A DNA stretch of 47,403 nt, taken from NCBI GenBank assembly GCA_024697625.1, contig JAILFJ010000094.1, positions 1 to 47,403 of the forward strand, written 5' to 3'. The first letter of the stretch is position 1, and each line of letters begins with the position of its first letter. The notes beneath the pieces were generated by a model, which saw only the letters and a list, made by a program, of their open reading frames with translations, had not been told where the DNA came from and did no database searches. Of this stretch, positions 40,427 through 47,403 are shown in pieces. This DNA is from Oscillospiraceae bacterium (GTDB lineage: Bacteria > Bacillota > Clostridia > Oscillospirales > Oscillospiraceae). The position numbers and the translations under genes are program-made.

Positions 40427-42148
40427 TCATTTCACAGGGATGAGGCGGCTGCACAGCGCACGGATCTGCGGCGCGGCGCAGTTCGGCTTTGACGGACAGC
40501 CTTCGCAGTCCGGGCAGGTCATCACCGGAAGGTACTTTGCGGGGTTTAGGATCACATCCTTCGCCTCCGCCGTAGCCCTCTCGCCGCAGATGCTTTCCAT
40601 GGCGGAAATCACATCCCCGGACATGTGGCCTTTGAGCATCTGCACAAGGGGATAGACGCCTGTAACCTTCCTGCCCTCGCCATAGCAGTAGGGCGAAAGA
40701 AACAGGGCAGCTCTCTTTCGGTCCAGCAGGGAAAGGCTCAGAAGCCCGGCCAGGAGTCCGGCGTCCAGCTCCAGCCCCAGAAGCTTCGGATACACCGGCA
40801 GCCCGGCCAGAGAGGAGAAGCTGCTTTCTGACAGATAGCCCATTTTGCGGACGGCAAGCCGCCGTGCCGCGCGCTGATTCGCATACGACCAGCGATCCGG
40901 CCGGATCAGCGCCGCCCGGAAGCTTTGGAGGCTCTCCCTCTGTCTCTCCTTACCGAAATTGAACACCATGCTCACGCCAGGCACCAGCAGCTGAAAGGAT
41001 GGAAAGCCCAGAAACGAGCAGTCCCGGACATAGATATTCCAGTTCAGCCGGTCATAGAGGTCCAGCAGGAACCGAAGCAGGCCGCTGCGGGTCTCGGGCG
41101 CCGGAGCAAAGGGCGCATAGTCCCACGAGGGGTTTTTCCCATAGATCTGTATCGGGAACTGCCCCAAAGCCGCCTTCATGAAATTGAATACGTTCCGATG
41201 GCCGGTGCTGTCCGCATCCCGGTCGAAGTCAAACACCGGCGCTGTCTCCAACCGGTCGATATGCCTGCCCTGCAGGATCTCTGTCAGGCACCGCTCGAGG
41301 GCAACCTCGAACCGGGGATGCGAGCCGAACCGCAGGACGGTTTTCGCGTGCCGGCGGTCGTTCAGAACAGCGGCCACGACAGGAAGCCCCATGCCCAGAG
41401 AGGCGTCCAGGACGCGCAGCTCGCAGCCCGTACCCCGGATCGCGTCGACGGCCTTCTTCAGCAGCGGTATCCCGGCAAAGGCCTCGTCGGGGATCAGCGG
41501 CGGCGTCAGACGCCCGGACATGATCTGGAGGGATGCATAGCGCTCCGCGATCTCGCTCAGGCCCTGGATCATGGCTTCCTCCTCGGTGTTTCCCGCGCAG
41601 GAGCCGTTGGTAAAATAAAACGCCCGCAGGATGCTCTCGGGGAGGTACTGCGTCCGGCCCGTCTTCCGTTCCCGGAAGGGGATGACCGCCATACGGCCGT
41701 CCGGCGCGTCAGACCGCCACGGATCGAGATATGCCTCCAGCGCCGCCGCGTCGTAGTCCTCTCCGTCCGCCTGCCGGATGCTGCGAAGCGTCTCGCCAAG
41801 CAGTGCTCCGCCTGTCTCCGCGAGCGCCCGGGCCTCCATCCACGCTCTGTCAAAGGGCGCACAGGACTCCTCCGGGAACAGATAACCCGTCTGGAGCCGT
41901 TCCATGAATTCCGCAAGCCCGCTTGCCAGCGCGTATTCCCGGTTCGTCCCCTTGCCGTTCTGGCCGATGGTCGTCCCTTTGATCGTGACGCGGACGGAGC
42001 AGATCTCTTCGATGCCGGAGTCGATCCATGTCTCCTCGGTCTCGATCCCGTTATTCCGCAGGATCGCCCGAAGCCTTTCGACGGTTTCGGCGGGGGGACA
42101 CGCTTTGTATTTTGTCGTGTCGTATTCCGTTACAGCCAGTTTATCCAT
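40427..42148 (-). CDS. ycaO: YcaO-domain protein, E. coli YcaO-like, with Cys-rich tail
   Basis: 573 residues. YcaO domains use ATP to activate backbone amides. Conserved ATP/Mg blocks are visible: NGKGTNREYALASGLAEF with ERLQ (64-86), NGSCAGNTEEEAMIQGLSE with ER (181-203) and SHPRFEVALER...TEILQGR (276-295). These resemble E. coli YcaO, linked to RimO-dependent methylthiolation of S12, more than azoline-forming cyclodehydratases; the latter's Pro-rich C-terminus is absent. A cysteine tail C545-x2-C548-x2-C551-x5-C557 plus C566 could bind metal or Fe-S. ATG 42148 gives the normal start. It overlaps the methyltransferase by 19 bases and ends the operon. Confidence 0.88.
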   Translation of the reverse strand: MDKLAVTEYDTTKYKACPPAETVERLRAILRNNGIETEETWIDSGIEEICSVRVTIKGTTIGQNGKGTNREYALASGLAEFMERLQTGYLFPEESCAPFDRAWMEARALAETGGALLGETLRSIRQADGEDYDAAALEAYLDPWRSDAPDGRMAVIPFRERKTGRTQYLPESILRAFYFTNGSCAGNTEEEAMIQGLSEIAERYASLQIMSGRLTPPLIPDEAFAGIPLLKKAVDAIRGTGCELRVLDASLGMGLPVVAAVLNDRRHAKTVLRFGSHPRFEVALERCLTEILQGRHIDRLETAPVFDFDRDADSTGHRNVFNFMKAALGQFPIQIYGKNPSWDYAPFAPAPETRSGLLRFLLDLYDRLNWNIYVRDCSFLGFPSFQLLVPGVSMVFNFGKERQRESLQSFRAALIRPDRWSYANQRAARRLAVRKMGYLSESSFSSLAGLPVYPKLLGLELDAGLLAGLLSLSLLDRKRAALFLSPYCYGEGRKVTGVYPLVQMLKGHMSGDVISAMESICGERATAEAKDVILNPAKYLPVMTCPDCEGCPSKPNCAAPQIRALCSRLIPVK

Positions 42149-43053
42149 GTGAGATCCCTTTTCCTTCCGGTCACCAGCAGGTTTGCCCCGCCGGACCATT
42201 CCCATACTTTGTTTTCCTGCAGATGCTCCCGCAGCCAGCCGCATTTTTCCCGCAGAAGCGCAAGGTAGCGCTCCGCCTGCTCCGGGGAGAAATAGTCAGG
42301 CATCTCCGGAAGCGCCATGAAGGTATCGAGTTTTTTCTCCTCCGAGGCCTCGTAGTACCCGATCCACGCGAGCTTTTCCTCCACGGAAAGTGTCGCGTTG
42401 GAGAGGGAAAACAGCTTTCCCAGCGGGTAGGCGGACACACGCTCCAGGCCGGCAGCGGCCAGAAAATGCGGCATCGCTGCAGGCGCCGCGCCTCTGGCAT
42501 GGCCCATAGCCGGATCGATTTTTTCATAGGCGAGGATCAGCATTTCGTGCAGCGCCGCAAATTCCTTCGCCCAGGTACATGTTTCGGGGTACACCCCCGG
42601 ATGCATCGCCTCGGGATAAAAGCTCATAGGCGTGACGGAGGCAAGGATCCCGCCGGGGCGGAGGACACGGAGCATTTCCCTCAGCGCCTTTGCGGGACGG
42701 TCCACCACCGTCAGAAAGGTGTGGCTCGCCACGATGTCGAACGAGGCGTCCTCAAAGGGCAGCGCCAGTGCATCGGCCTGCACGTAAGCGACAGGGAGCC
42801 GTTCCTCCTCGTTTCGTCTCCGGGCGTAGTCGATAAAGGGCTGCTCCATATCCACGCCCGTCACATGGACCTCCGGCTCTCCCCGCGCGAGCAGGCGGGT
42901 AAAATATCCGGTGCCGCAGCCCACGTCCAGGACCCGGCTGCCTGCCTGTATCCCGCACCACTTCCTGACCAGAGGCTCCATCTCGGGCAGAATCAGATGA
43001 AAGCGCGTTTTTTCCATGAATTCCGGATTCTGAAAATAGACAGACCACTCCAT
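42130..43053 (-). CDS. Class I SAM-dependent methyltransferase
   Basis: 307 residues. The Rossmann-like fold shows motif I VLDVGCGTGYF at about residues 42-52, an acidic loop VDMEQP near 68, an ADALALPFED motif near 93 and LRPGG near 132. It most resembles UbiE/Methyltransf_11 enzymes acting on small molecules or peptides. Residues 180-307 form an unassigned helical C-terminal part. In this operon it probably methylates the modified peptide or an intermediate; that is inference. It starts directly after the flavoprotein stop and overlaps ycaO. Confidence 0.88.
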   Translation of the reverse strand: MEWSVYFQNPEFMEKTRFHLILPEMEPLVRKWCGIQAGSRVLDVGCGTGYFTRLLARGEPEVHVTGVDMEQPFIDYARRRNEEERLPVAYVQADALALPFEDASFDIVASHTFLTVVDRPAKALREMLRVLRPGGILASVTPMSFYPEAMHPGVYPETCTWAKEFAALHEMLILAYEKIDPAMGHARGAAPAAMPHFLAAAGLERVSAYPLGKLFSLSNATLSVEEKLAWIGYYEASEEKKLDTFMALPEMPDYFSPEQAERYLALLREKCGWLREHLQENKVWEWSGGANLLVTGRKRDLTWINWL

Positions 43054-43827
43054 TTATTCCCCTCTTTTGCCCCGCGAAGCATCGCGCAGGTAGTCCGCAT
43101 AGGTTTCGGCCTGCAGTATCCCGCGCCGCTCCAGTACCAGATACTCTTCCCACGTCGGGATTCCGGTAAGCCCGGACAGCTTCAGTCCTCGGTCTGCAAG
43201 CCGTTTCCTGCCCTTAAACTTCAGCTCAGCAGACTCCCCGAGGAAGTCGGTGGGTGATGCCAGCGCCTGCAGGAGTTTTTGGGCCGCCTCCTCGTATATG
43301 GGCTGCATGTCCGACGCAAGATACAGATTGGGGAGACCCATCCCCCTTTTGGCGTGTCCCATATGCACCGGCACGAGGCCCGAGAACTCCAGCCTGTCCG
43401 CAAGCCTGTCCGCGACCTCCTGTCCGAAGCTCGCATCGGTGGTCGTGAATATGGCGGCGGGTTTTCCCGCCAGCTCATACCGATGCGCCCAATAGGACAG
43501 CCGGTCCAGCACGCTTTTCATGAGGCCGGACATCTCCCCCATATAAACGGGAGAGCCGATGAACAGGATATCGCTTTCCAGAAGCTTTTTCTTGAGGATC
43601 GGCATATCGTCCCGACTGTCCAGCGGGCAGATGCCCTTTTTGAAGCAGTTTAAGCAGGAAAGGCAGTAATCCACGCGGAGCTGATTGCCGGTCATCCTCT
43701 CGTAGGATATCTCCTCTCCGGCCGCCTCCGCTGTTTTCCGCAGCACCGCGGCCAGATCATCCGAATATCTCACCGTGCCGGATTTTTCGCCGGCCATGGA
43801 AGCGATAAAAGAAAAGACCTTAATCAT
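43054..43827 (-). CDS. Iron-sulfur flavoprotein-like oxidoreductase of the RiPP cluster
   Basis: 257 residues. A flavodoxin-like FMN fold holds a C-x2-C-x2-C-x5-C motif at C55, C58, C61 and C67, the spacing of the compact [4Fe-4S] motif of iron-sulfur flavoproteins. An SPVYMGEMSGLMKSVLDR helix is typical. The last 80 residues are an extra C-terminal segment. ATG 43827 has GGAGAG eight bases upstream and overlaps the lanM end by 8 bases; an in-frame ATG at 43842 is possible. In the cluster it could reduce or oxidise the peptide or supply electrons to a partner. A second, distinct member of the family is at 20704-21387. Confidence 0.85.
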   Translation of the reverse strand: MIKVFSFIASMAGEKSGTVRYSDDLAAVLRKTAEAAGEEISYERMTGNQLRVDYCLSCLNCFKKGICPLDSRDDMPILKKKLLESDILFIGSPVYMGEMSGLMKSVLDRLSYWAHRYELAGKPAAIFTTTDASFGQEVADRLADRLEFSGLVPVHMGHAKRGMGLPNLYLASDMQPIYEEAAQKLLQALASPTDFLGESAELKFKGRKRLADRGLKLSGLTGIPTWEEYLVLERRGILQAETYADYLRDASRGKRGE

Positions 43828-46543
43828 ATTTGCTCTCTCCATACGTGAGCGCCGCGTATCCGATGCCGGACGATCCCTCCGGGAAGGAGACGTCAAAGCA
43901 GTTTCTGACGCCTCGCTCCATCAGATGGAAGTCCCCATGTTTTTCGCGGCGTGCGTTCATACCGGCAAGAAGAATTCCTGCCCGCTCTGTCAGCGCCGGA
44001 TCATTGAGCTGTTTTCCGGCACGGGTCAGAAACAGGACTGACAGGGCGTTCCCCCGGTACAGGGAGTCATTCCAGTACAGCTCAGCCTCGTCCTGCTGGG
44101 ATTTTACAGCCAGCTCCAGCACCTCCCGCGCGGGCATGGCCTCCGGGCAGTCGTCGAGGGCATCCAGCGCCTGCAGCGCGCACAGGCCGATCCCCGCGGC
44201 CTTCGGCGCCCGTCTGGCCGCCCATTTCAATGCCGTGCCGCTCTTCGGCCACCCGTTCAGCGCTGGCATAAACTGCCGTCCGACCCGGGAAAACGCTTCG
44301 GCGGCGCCTTTGGCATAGACGGGCTCTCCCAGCGCCCGGTACGCCGCCGCAAGGACGGCACCCGTGCCGGCGAGGCCCGTAAAGCCGTCCGGCTCCTCGC
44401 CGGGCATTTCAAGAAGGCGGGCGGCGCAGGCCCGTATCATCCTCCCGTGAGCCGTCCCGCCGCCGGACAGCGTGCCCGCCAGCAGTCCGGCAAGGCCGTG
44501 CTGGAGATCCAGACGGTCCGTTTTCCAGACCTCACATTCCTCCAGATACTCCAAGAGCGCCTCTCTGAGGGCTGCCGCGCTTTTTTCCGTCGGCGTCCCG
44601 AGGCACAGCAGCACGCTGCCGAGTCCTGCGCCGAGGCCGAGGTTGCCCCGGGTCCGAAGGGTCTGGGCGTCCGTCCTGCAATAAACCGAAAGCTGCCTCC
44701 CGATGCTTTCCTCCGCCTCCCGGACAAAAGCCGCGGCCTTACCGTGAAGCCCGGACAGTGCCCCGCAGGAGAGCACCCGCCCGACAAGCAGGAGCGCTCC
44801 CGCCAGCTGGCCCATCCCCCCGGTTTCGTATCGGGCCGAGGAGGCCCACGACAGCCACACCGGTGTCCCGTCCGTCAGATGGAAGCGGTCGGAAAGCATC
44901 TCCTCAAAGAGACTCGCTCCGAGGCGGAACGCCTGTTCTGCGGGCATCGCATCAAGCCCCGCATAGGGCCACGCCTCCTCGGAAACCGGTACATCCAGCG
45001 GGGCATGGGTAAAGCAGCGTTTCAGAAGCTCCTCCTCGAAGGCCAGCTCCCGGTCGGACAGGCGGGCAAGGCTCCTTCTGGTGTATTCGTCCGCGCAGAT
45101 GCTTAGATAATCCTTCTGCACCGGCTCGCCCGCGTCGTTCCCAAACAGGTCGCAGGAGCACATCGAGGTGCAGAAGTAAGGCACATCCCCCTCGCGCAAG
45201 GCAGCCGCTTCGAGGCGGACCTGGTTCTGATTGACCTCGCTTCCGTACCAGGTGAAGGGGATGGCAAGGTCAGCCAGAATTTTTTCGGCCTCGTCCGGCG
45301 ATCGAAGCGCCTGGGCCGAAAACAGCCGGGCCCGGCAGCGTGCATAATACTGTGTGTTGAAGGGGATGATCCGGACAAGGGCGCCGCTGCAGCCGGAAAG
45401 CAGCTCCAGGATATCGTCCCTGTGCCCGATCATCCGCCGGCAGCCTTCCCGGAAGCCCCGCAGAAAGTCCGGCTCAAAGCCGTCGACCGTGTATCGCTCC
45501 TGCCCGTAAAACGGCAGGGACCCATCGGTGCCCTCTCCCCGGTACAGGGGCGAGAGCATCCCGCCCTTGTGCAGCCGCATGGGCAGAAAGGCCACATGCA
45601 GCAGAGAGGTGCCCAGGCTGCGAAACAGGAGATCCGCCTCTTCTTCCCGGGACATTCTCTGACGCTGCGGCTTTCGGTGGGTGCTGACCACGGATTCCAT
45701 GTCAACGATGCACGGCCGGTCTCCACAGGGGAGGATGTTTTCCGCGTGCATATCGTTGCTCCCGAGCCCGTGGAGGACAGCAGCCAGGATGCCGAAATGG
45801 TAAAAATAAGAAGCCGCAGCCCCCACCTCCGGAAGCTCCCGCCGGGTGAGGGCGCTGACGAAGGCGTAGCCGTCGCCCGGTATCACGTCCGGCGCCTCCG
45901 TGCAGTCCGAAAACCACCGGCTGACGATCTGCCGGTAAAAAATATCGAGCCCGCAGTCGTGGGGCTTGTAGAAGCAGCTCCCGGCCCGGGTCCTGATCTG
46001 CGTCACGGTCCGGCCCCGGCGGTGCATATCCGCGCCGGAGGCGTCGAAGCCCAGGATCGTTCCGGGCGGGTCCCCGCCGAAGAACCGGGCGCCCAGCTCC
46101 GTTTCCTTTGCCAGATAGCGGGAAATGAGCTCCCGGACGTGGTTTTTGTAATTTTCGCGGATGCGCTCCTCGTAGCCGGGGAGCATCACATACTCCTCAA
46201 ACAGACCCCCGCGCCCGGTGCCGTCGAGCCTCTGCCGCAGGTCGGCGGCCGCGCATCGGAGCGCCTCCCGGTTCTGCCCGGTGGGGTGCAGTGCCTCCGC
46301 GTAGTCGTAGGTCTTCAAATACTGACTCAGCAAGGTGATGAGAAGCCCCGCGTACAGAACATGCAGGCGCTCGAGAAGCAGCCGCTCCAGGTCCTCCCGG
46401 GCGGACGGCGCGACGATCCGTTCCGCATTCGGAAGGGAGGCAAGGACCTCTCCCACATCCTGCCGCACCGCCGGAAGCAGAAAATCAAAGCAGCCCGTGT
46501 CCCGCAGGGTATTGAAATAGATGAGAATCGTCTGATCCTTCAT
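43820..46543 (-). CDS. lanM: LanM-type lanthipeptide synthetase with degenerate cyclase domain
   Basis: 907 residues. LanM enzymes phosphorylate and eliminate Ser/Thr in a precursor peptide, then add Cys thiols across the resulting alkenes. The dehydratase half (about 100-500) keeps K193 (YKP), D264, H266 and N269 (SNDMHAEN), D281 and E283 (VDMES), and R391/T397 in the elimination region. The LanC-like half (about 555-907) keeps the toroid repeats (GLAG, GIGL, SSGIGY), but the zinc ligands are gone: the WC-HG site reads WAAR (774-777) and the SLCHG site reads SLYRG (827-831). The AHG site is also altered (FTGLAG, 721). It overlaps the ABC gene by ATGA. Confidence 0.92.
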   Translation of the reverse strand: MKDQTILIYFNTLRDTGCFDFLLPAVRQDVGEVLASLPNAERIVAPSAREDLERLLLERLHVLYAGLLITLLSQYLKTYDYAEALHPTGQNREALRCAAADLRQRLDGTGRGGLFEEYVMLPGYEERIRENYKNHVRELISRYLAKETELGARFFGGDPPGTILGFDASGADMHRRGRTVTQIRTRAGSCFYKPHDCGLDIFYRQIVSRWFSDCTEAPDVIPGDGYAFVSALTRRELPEVGAAASYFYHFGILAAVLHGLGSNDMHAENILPCGDRPCIVDMESVVSTHRKPQRQRMSREEEADLLFRSLGTSLLHVAFLPMRLHKGGMLSPLYRGEGTDGSLPFYGQERYTVDGFEPDFLRGFREGCRRMIGHRDDILELLSGCSGALVRIIPFNTQYYARCRARLFSAQALRSPDEAEKILADLAIPFTWYGSEVNQNQVRLEAAALREGDVPYFCTSMCSCDLFGNDAGEPVQKDYLSICADEYTRRSLARLSDRELAFEEELLKRCFTHAPLDVPVSEEAWPYAGLDAMPAEQAFRLGASLFEEMLSDRFHLTDGTPVWLSWASSARYETGGMGQLAGALLLVGRVLSCGALSGLHGKAAAFVREAEESIGRQLSVYCRTDAQTLRTRGNLGLGAGLGSVLLCLGTPTEKSAAALREALLEYLEECEVWKTDRLDLQHGLAGLLAGTLSGGGTAHGRMIRACAARLLEMPGEEPDGFTGLAGTGAVLAAAYRALGEPVYAKGAAEAFSRVGRQFMPALNGWPKSGTALKWAARRAPKAAGIGLCALQALDALDDCPEAMPAREVLELAVKSQQDEAELYWNDSLYRGNALSVLFLTRAGKQLNDPALTERAGILLAGMNARREKHGDFHLMERGVRNCFDVSFPEGSSGIGYAALTYGESKYD

Positions 46544-47403
46544 TCTTCCTCCTGCTGCCGTCTCACCAGCTCGGCAAAGAATCCGTTTGCTGCCATCAGT
46601 TCCTCATAGGTACCGTCTTCCACGATCTTTCCCCCGTCCAGGGCAATGATCCGGTCGCAGTGCCGGATGGTGGAAAGACGGTGTGCCACCACAATGCGGG
46701 TGCATTCCAGAGCATTCAGGGAATCCGATACGATTTTCTGCGTGATGTTGTCCAAAGCGCTGGTGGCCTCATCAAACAGCAGGATCTTCGGTCCCGGTGC
46801 AACAGCCCTTGCGATCATCAGCCGCTGCTTCTGTCCCCCTGAGATCCCTCCGCTTCCCTCACTGATCCTGGTATGCATGCCCATCGGCATCTGCCGGATC
46901 TCTTCGGCTGCTCCGGCCATTTCCGCCGCCTTCCAGGCATCCTCCACGGAAAGCCAGGGGGCGGAAACCGTAATATTGGCATAGATGTCCCCGGCAAACA
47001 GTTTGCCGTTCTGCAGCACGGTTCCGATGTTATGCCTCAGGGATACCGGATCGATTTCCTGAAGATCCGTCCCGTCATAGGAAATGCTTCCCGTCTCCGG
47101 GGTCTCAAACCCCAGCAGAAGCCGCATCAGGGTGGATTTCCCGCAGCCGGACTTTCCAACGATCGCCACATAATCCCCTGGATTGATCTTCAGGTTGAGG
47201 TCATTCAGGATCAGAGGGCCGTCATCCGTATAGCGGAAAGACACGTGCGCCAGTTCGACTCCGCCTTTCAGGCTGCCGACCGCATTTCTCCCGGAGCCGG
47301 TTTCGGGAACCGCCTCAAGGATGGGGTCTGCCATCTTCAGGGCCGGTCTGAGGTAAGAAAGCTGCTGACTGCTCTGAGAAAGCTGGGTGAAGCAGCCGGT
47401 GGC
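46540..47403 (-). CDS. ABC transporter ATP-binding/permease, NHLM bacteriocin type (partial)
   Basis: The open frame runs off the right edge; 287 C-terminal codons are present. The visible part is the ATPase domain: Walker A GKSGCGKST, Q-loop TVLQNGKLFAG, signature SGGQKQR, Walker B ILLFDEAT and VAHRLST switch His. The first 20 visible residues fit the end of a membrane domain. The QNG Q-loop with GFETPE-x-GSISYDG resembles the second ABC subunit of NHLM-type bacteriocin exporters, as I recall. It probably exports the modified peptide. An upstream C39-peptidase ABC partner is expected beyond the edge. Confidence 0.85.
   Translation of the reverse strand, partial: ATGCFTQLSQSSQQLSYLRPALKMADPILEAVPETGSGRNAVGSLKGGVELAHVSFRYTDDGPLILNDLNLKINPGDYVAIVGKSGCGKSTLMRLLLGFETPETGSISYDGTDLQEIDPVSLRHNIGTVLQNGKLFAGDIYANITVSAPWLSVEDAWKAAEMAGAAEEIRQMPMGMHTRISEGSGGISGGQKQRLMIARAVAPGPKILLFDEATSALDNITQKIVSDSLNALECTRIVVAHRLSTIRHCDRIIALDGGKIVEDGTYEELMAANGFFAELVRRQQEEE

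Overview
The window is GC-rich, densely packed bacterial DNA. Several things point to an anaerobic member of the Bacillota, class Clostridia: a complete Rnf complex, the rpsF-ssb-rpsR operon, Mini-RNase III, RqcH, YhaN/YhaO, YmdB, a SpoVK-type AAA ATPase and a TnpV remnant. No rRNA, tRNA or CRISPR array was seen. The genus cannot be fixed from this sequence alone.

Layout. 1-1513: tail of a type I restriction-modification locus (end of a probable hsdM, then hsdS with two target-recognition domains inside duplicated flanks). 1603-3553: cyclase-family hydrolase, then the rpsF-ssb-rpsR operon, both on the minus strand. 3778-5475: ruvX, tmk and a DUF5662 gene. 5555-7176: ACT-domain/UPF0210 pair (minus). 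7373-12481: rnfCDGEAB, the ferredoxin:NAD+ oxidoreductase. 12636-16792: DUF1858, Nudix hydrolase, beta-CASP nuclease, rsmE, mntP. 16955-21646: a signalling and regulatory block (membrane HD-GYP protein, MerR regulator, alpha/beta hydrolase, Fe-S flavoprotein with a coupled 52-residue membrane peptide), with two related palindromic promoters at 18836 and 21599. 21753-33021: AAA ATPase, divergent UppP, ftsK, mrnC, a short rqcH, a glycosyltransferase, lepB, rbgA, rnhB, yraN and a phosphoesterase, nearly all co-directional and many overlapping. 33212-34375: Pro/Thr-rich lipoprotein. 34522-39032: DUF554, yhaN, yhaO and ymdB, one coupled minus-strand operon. 39242-40314: a stand-alone GuaA ATP-pyrophosphatase subunit followed by a TnpV fragment.

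40427-47403 (minus strand, running off the right edge) is the most unusual region: a RiPP (ribosomally made, modified peptide) gene cluster. In transcription order it holds an ABC exporter resembling the NHLM bacteriocin type, a LanM-type synthetase, an iron-sulfur flavoprotein, a SAM methyltransferase and an E. coli-type YcaO protein, all overlapping or abutting. The LanM keeps its dehydratase residues, but the zinc ligands of its cyclase domain are replaced (Cys to Ala, Cys-His to Tyr-Arg). The product may therefore be dehydrated without normal LanC-catalysed thioether formation, or be cyclised in another way. No precursor peptide gene is visible; it probably lies beyond position 47403. All functional calls come from reading motifs by eye, without database searches.
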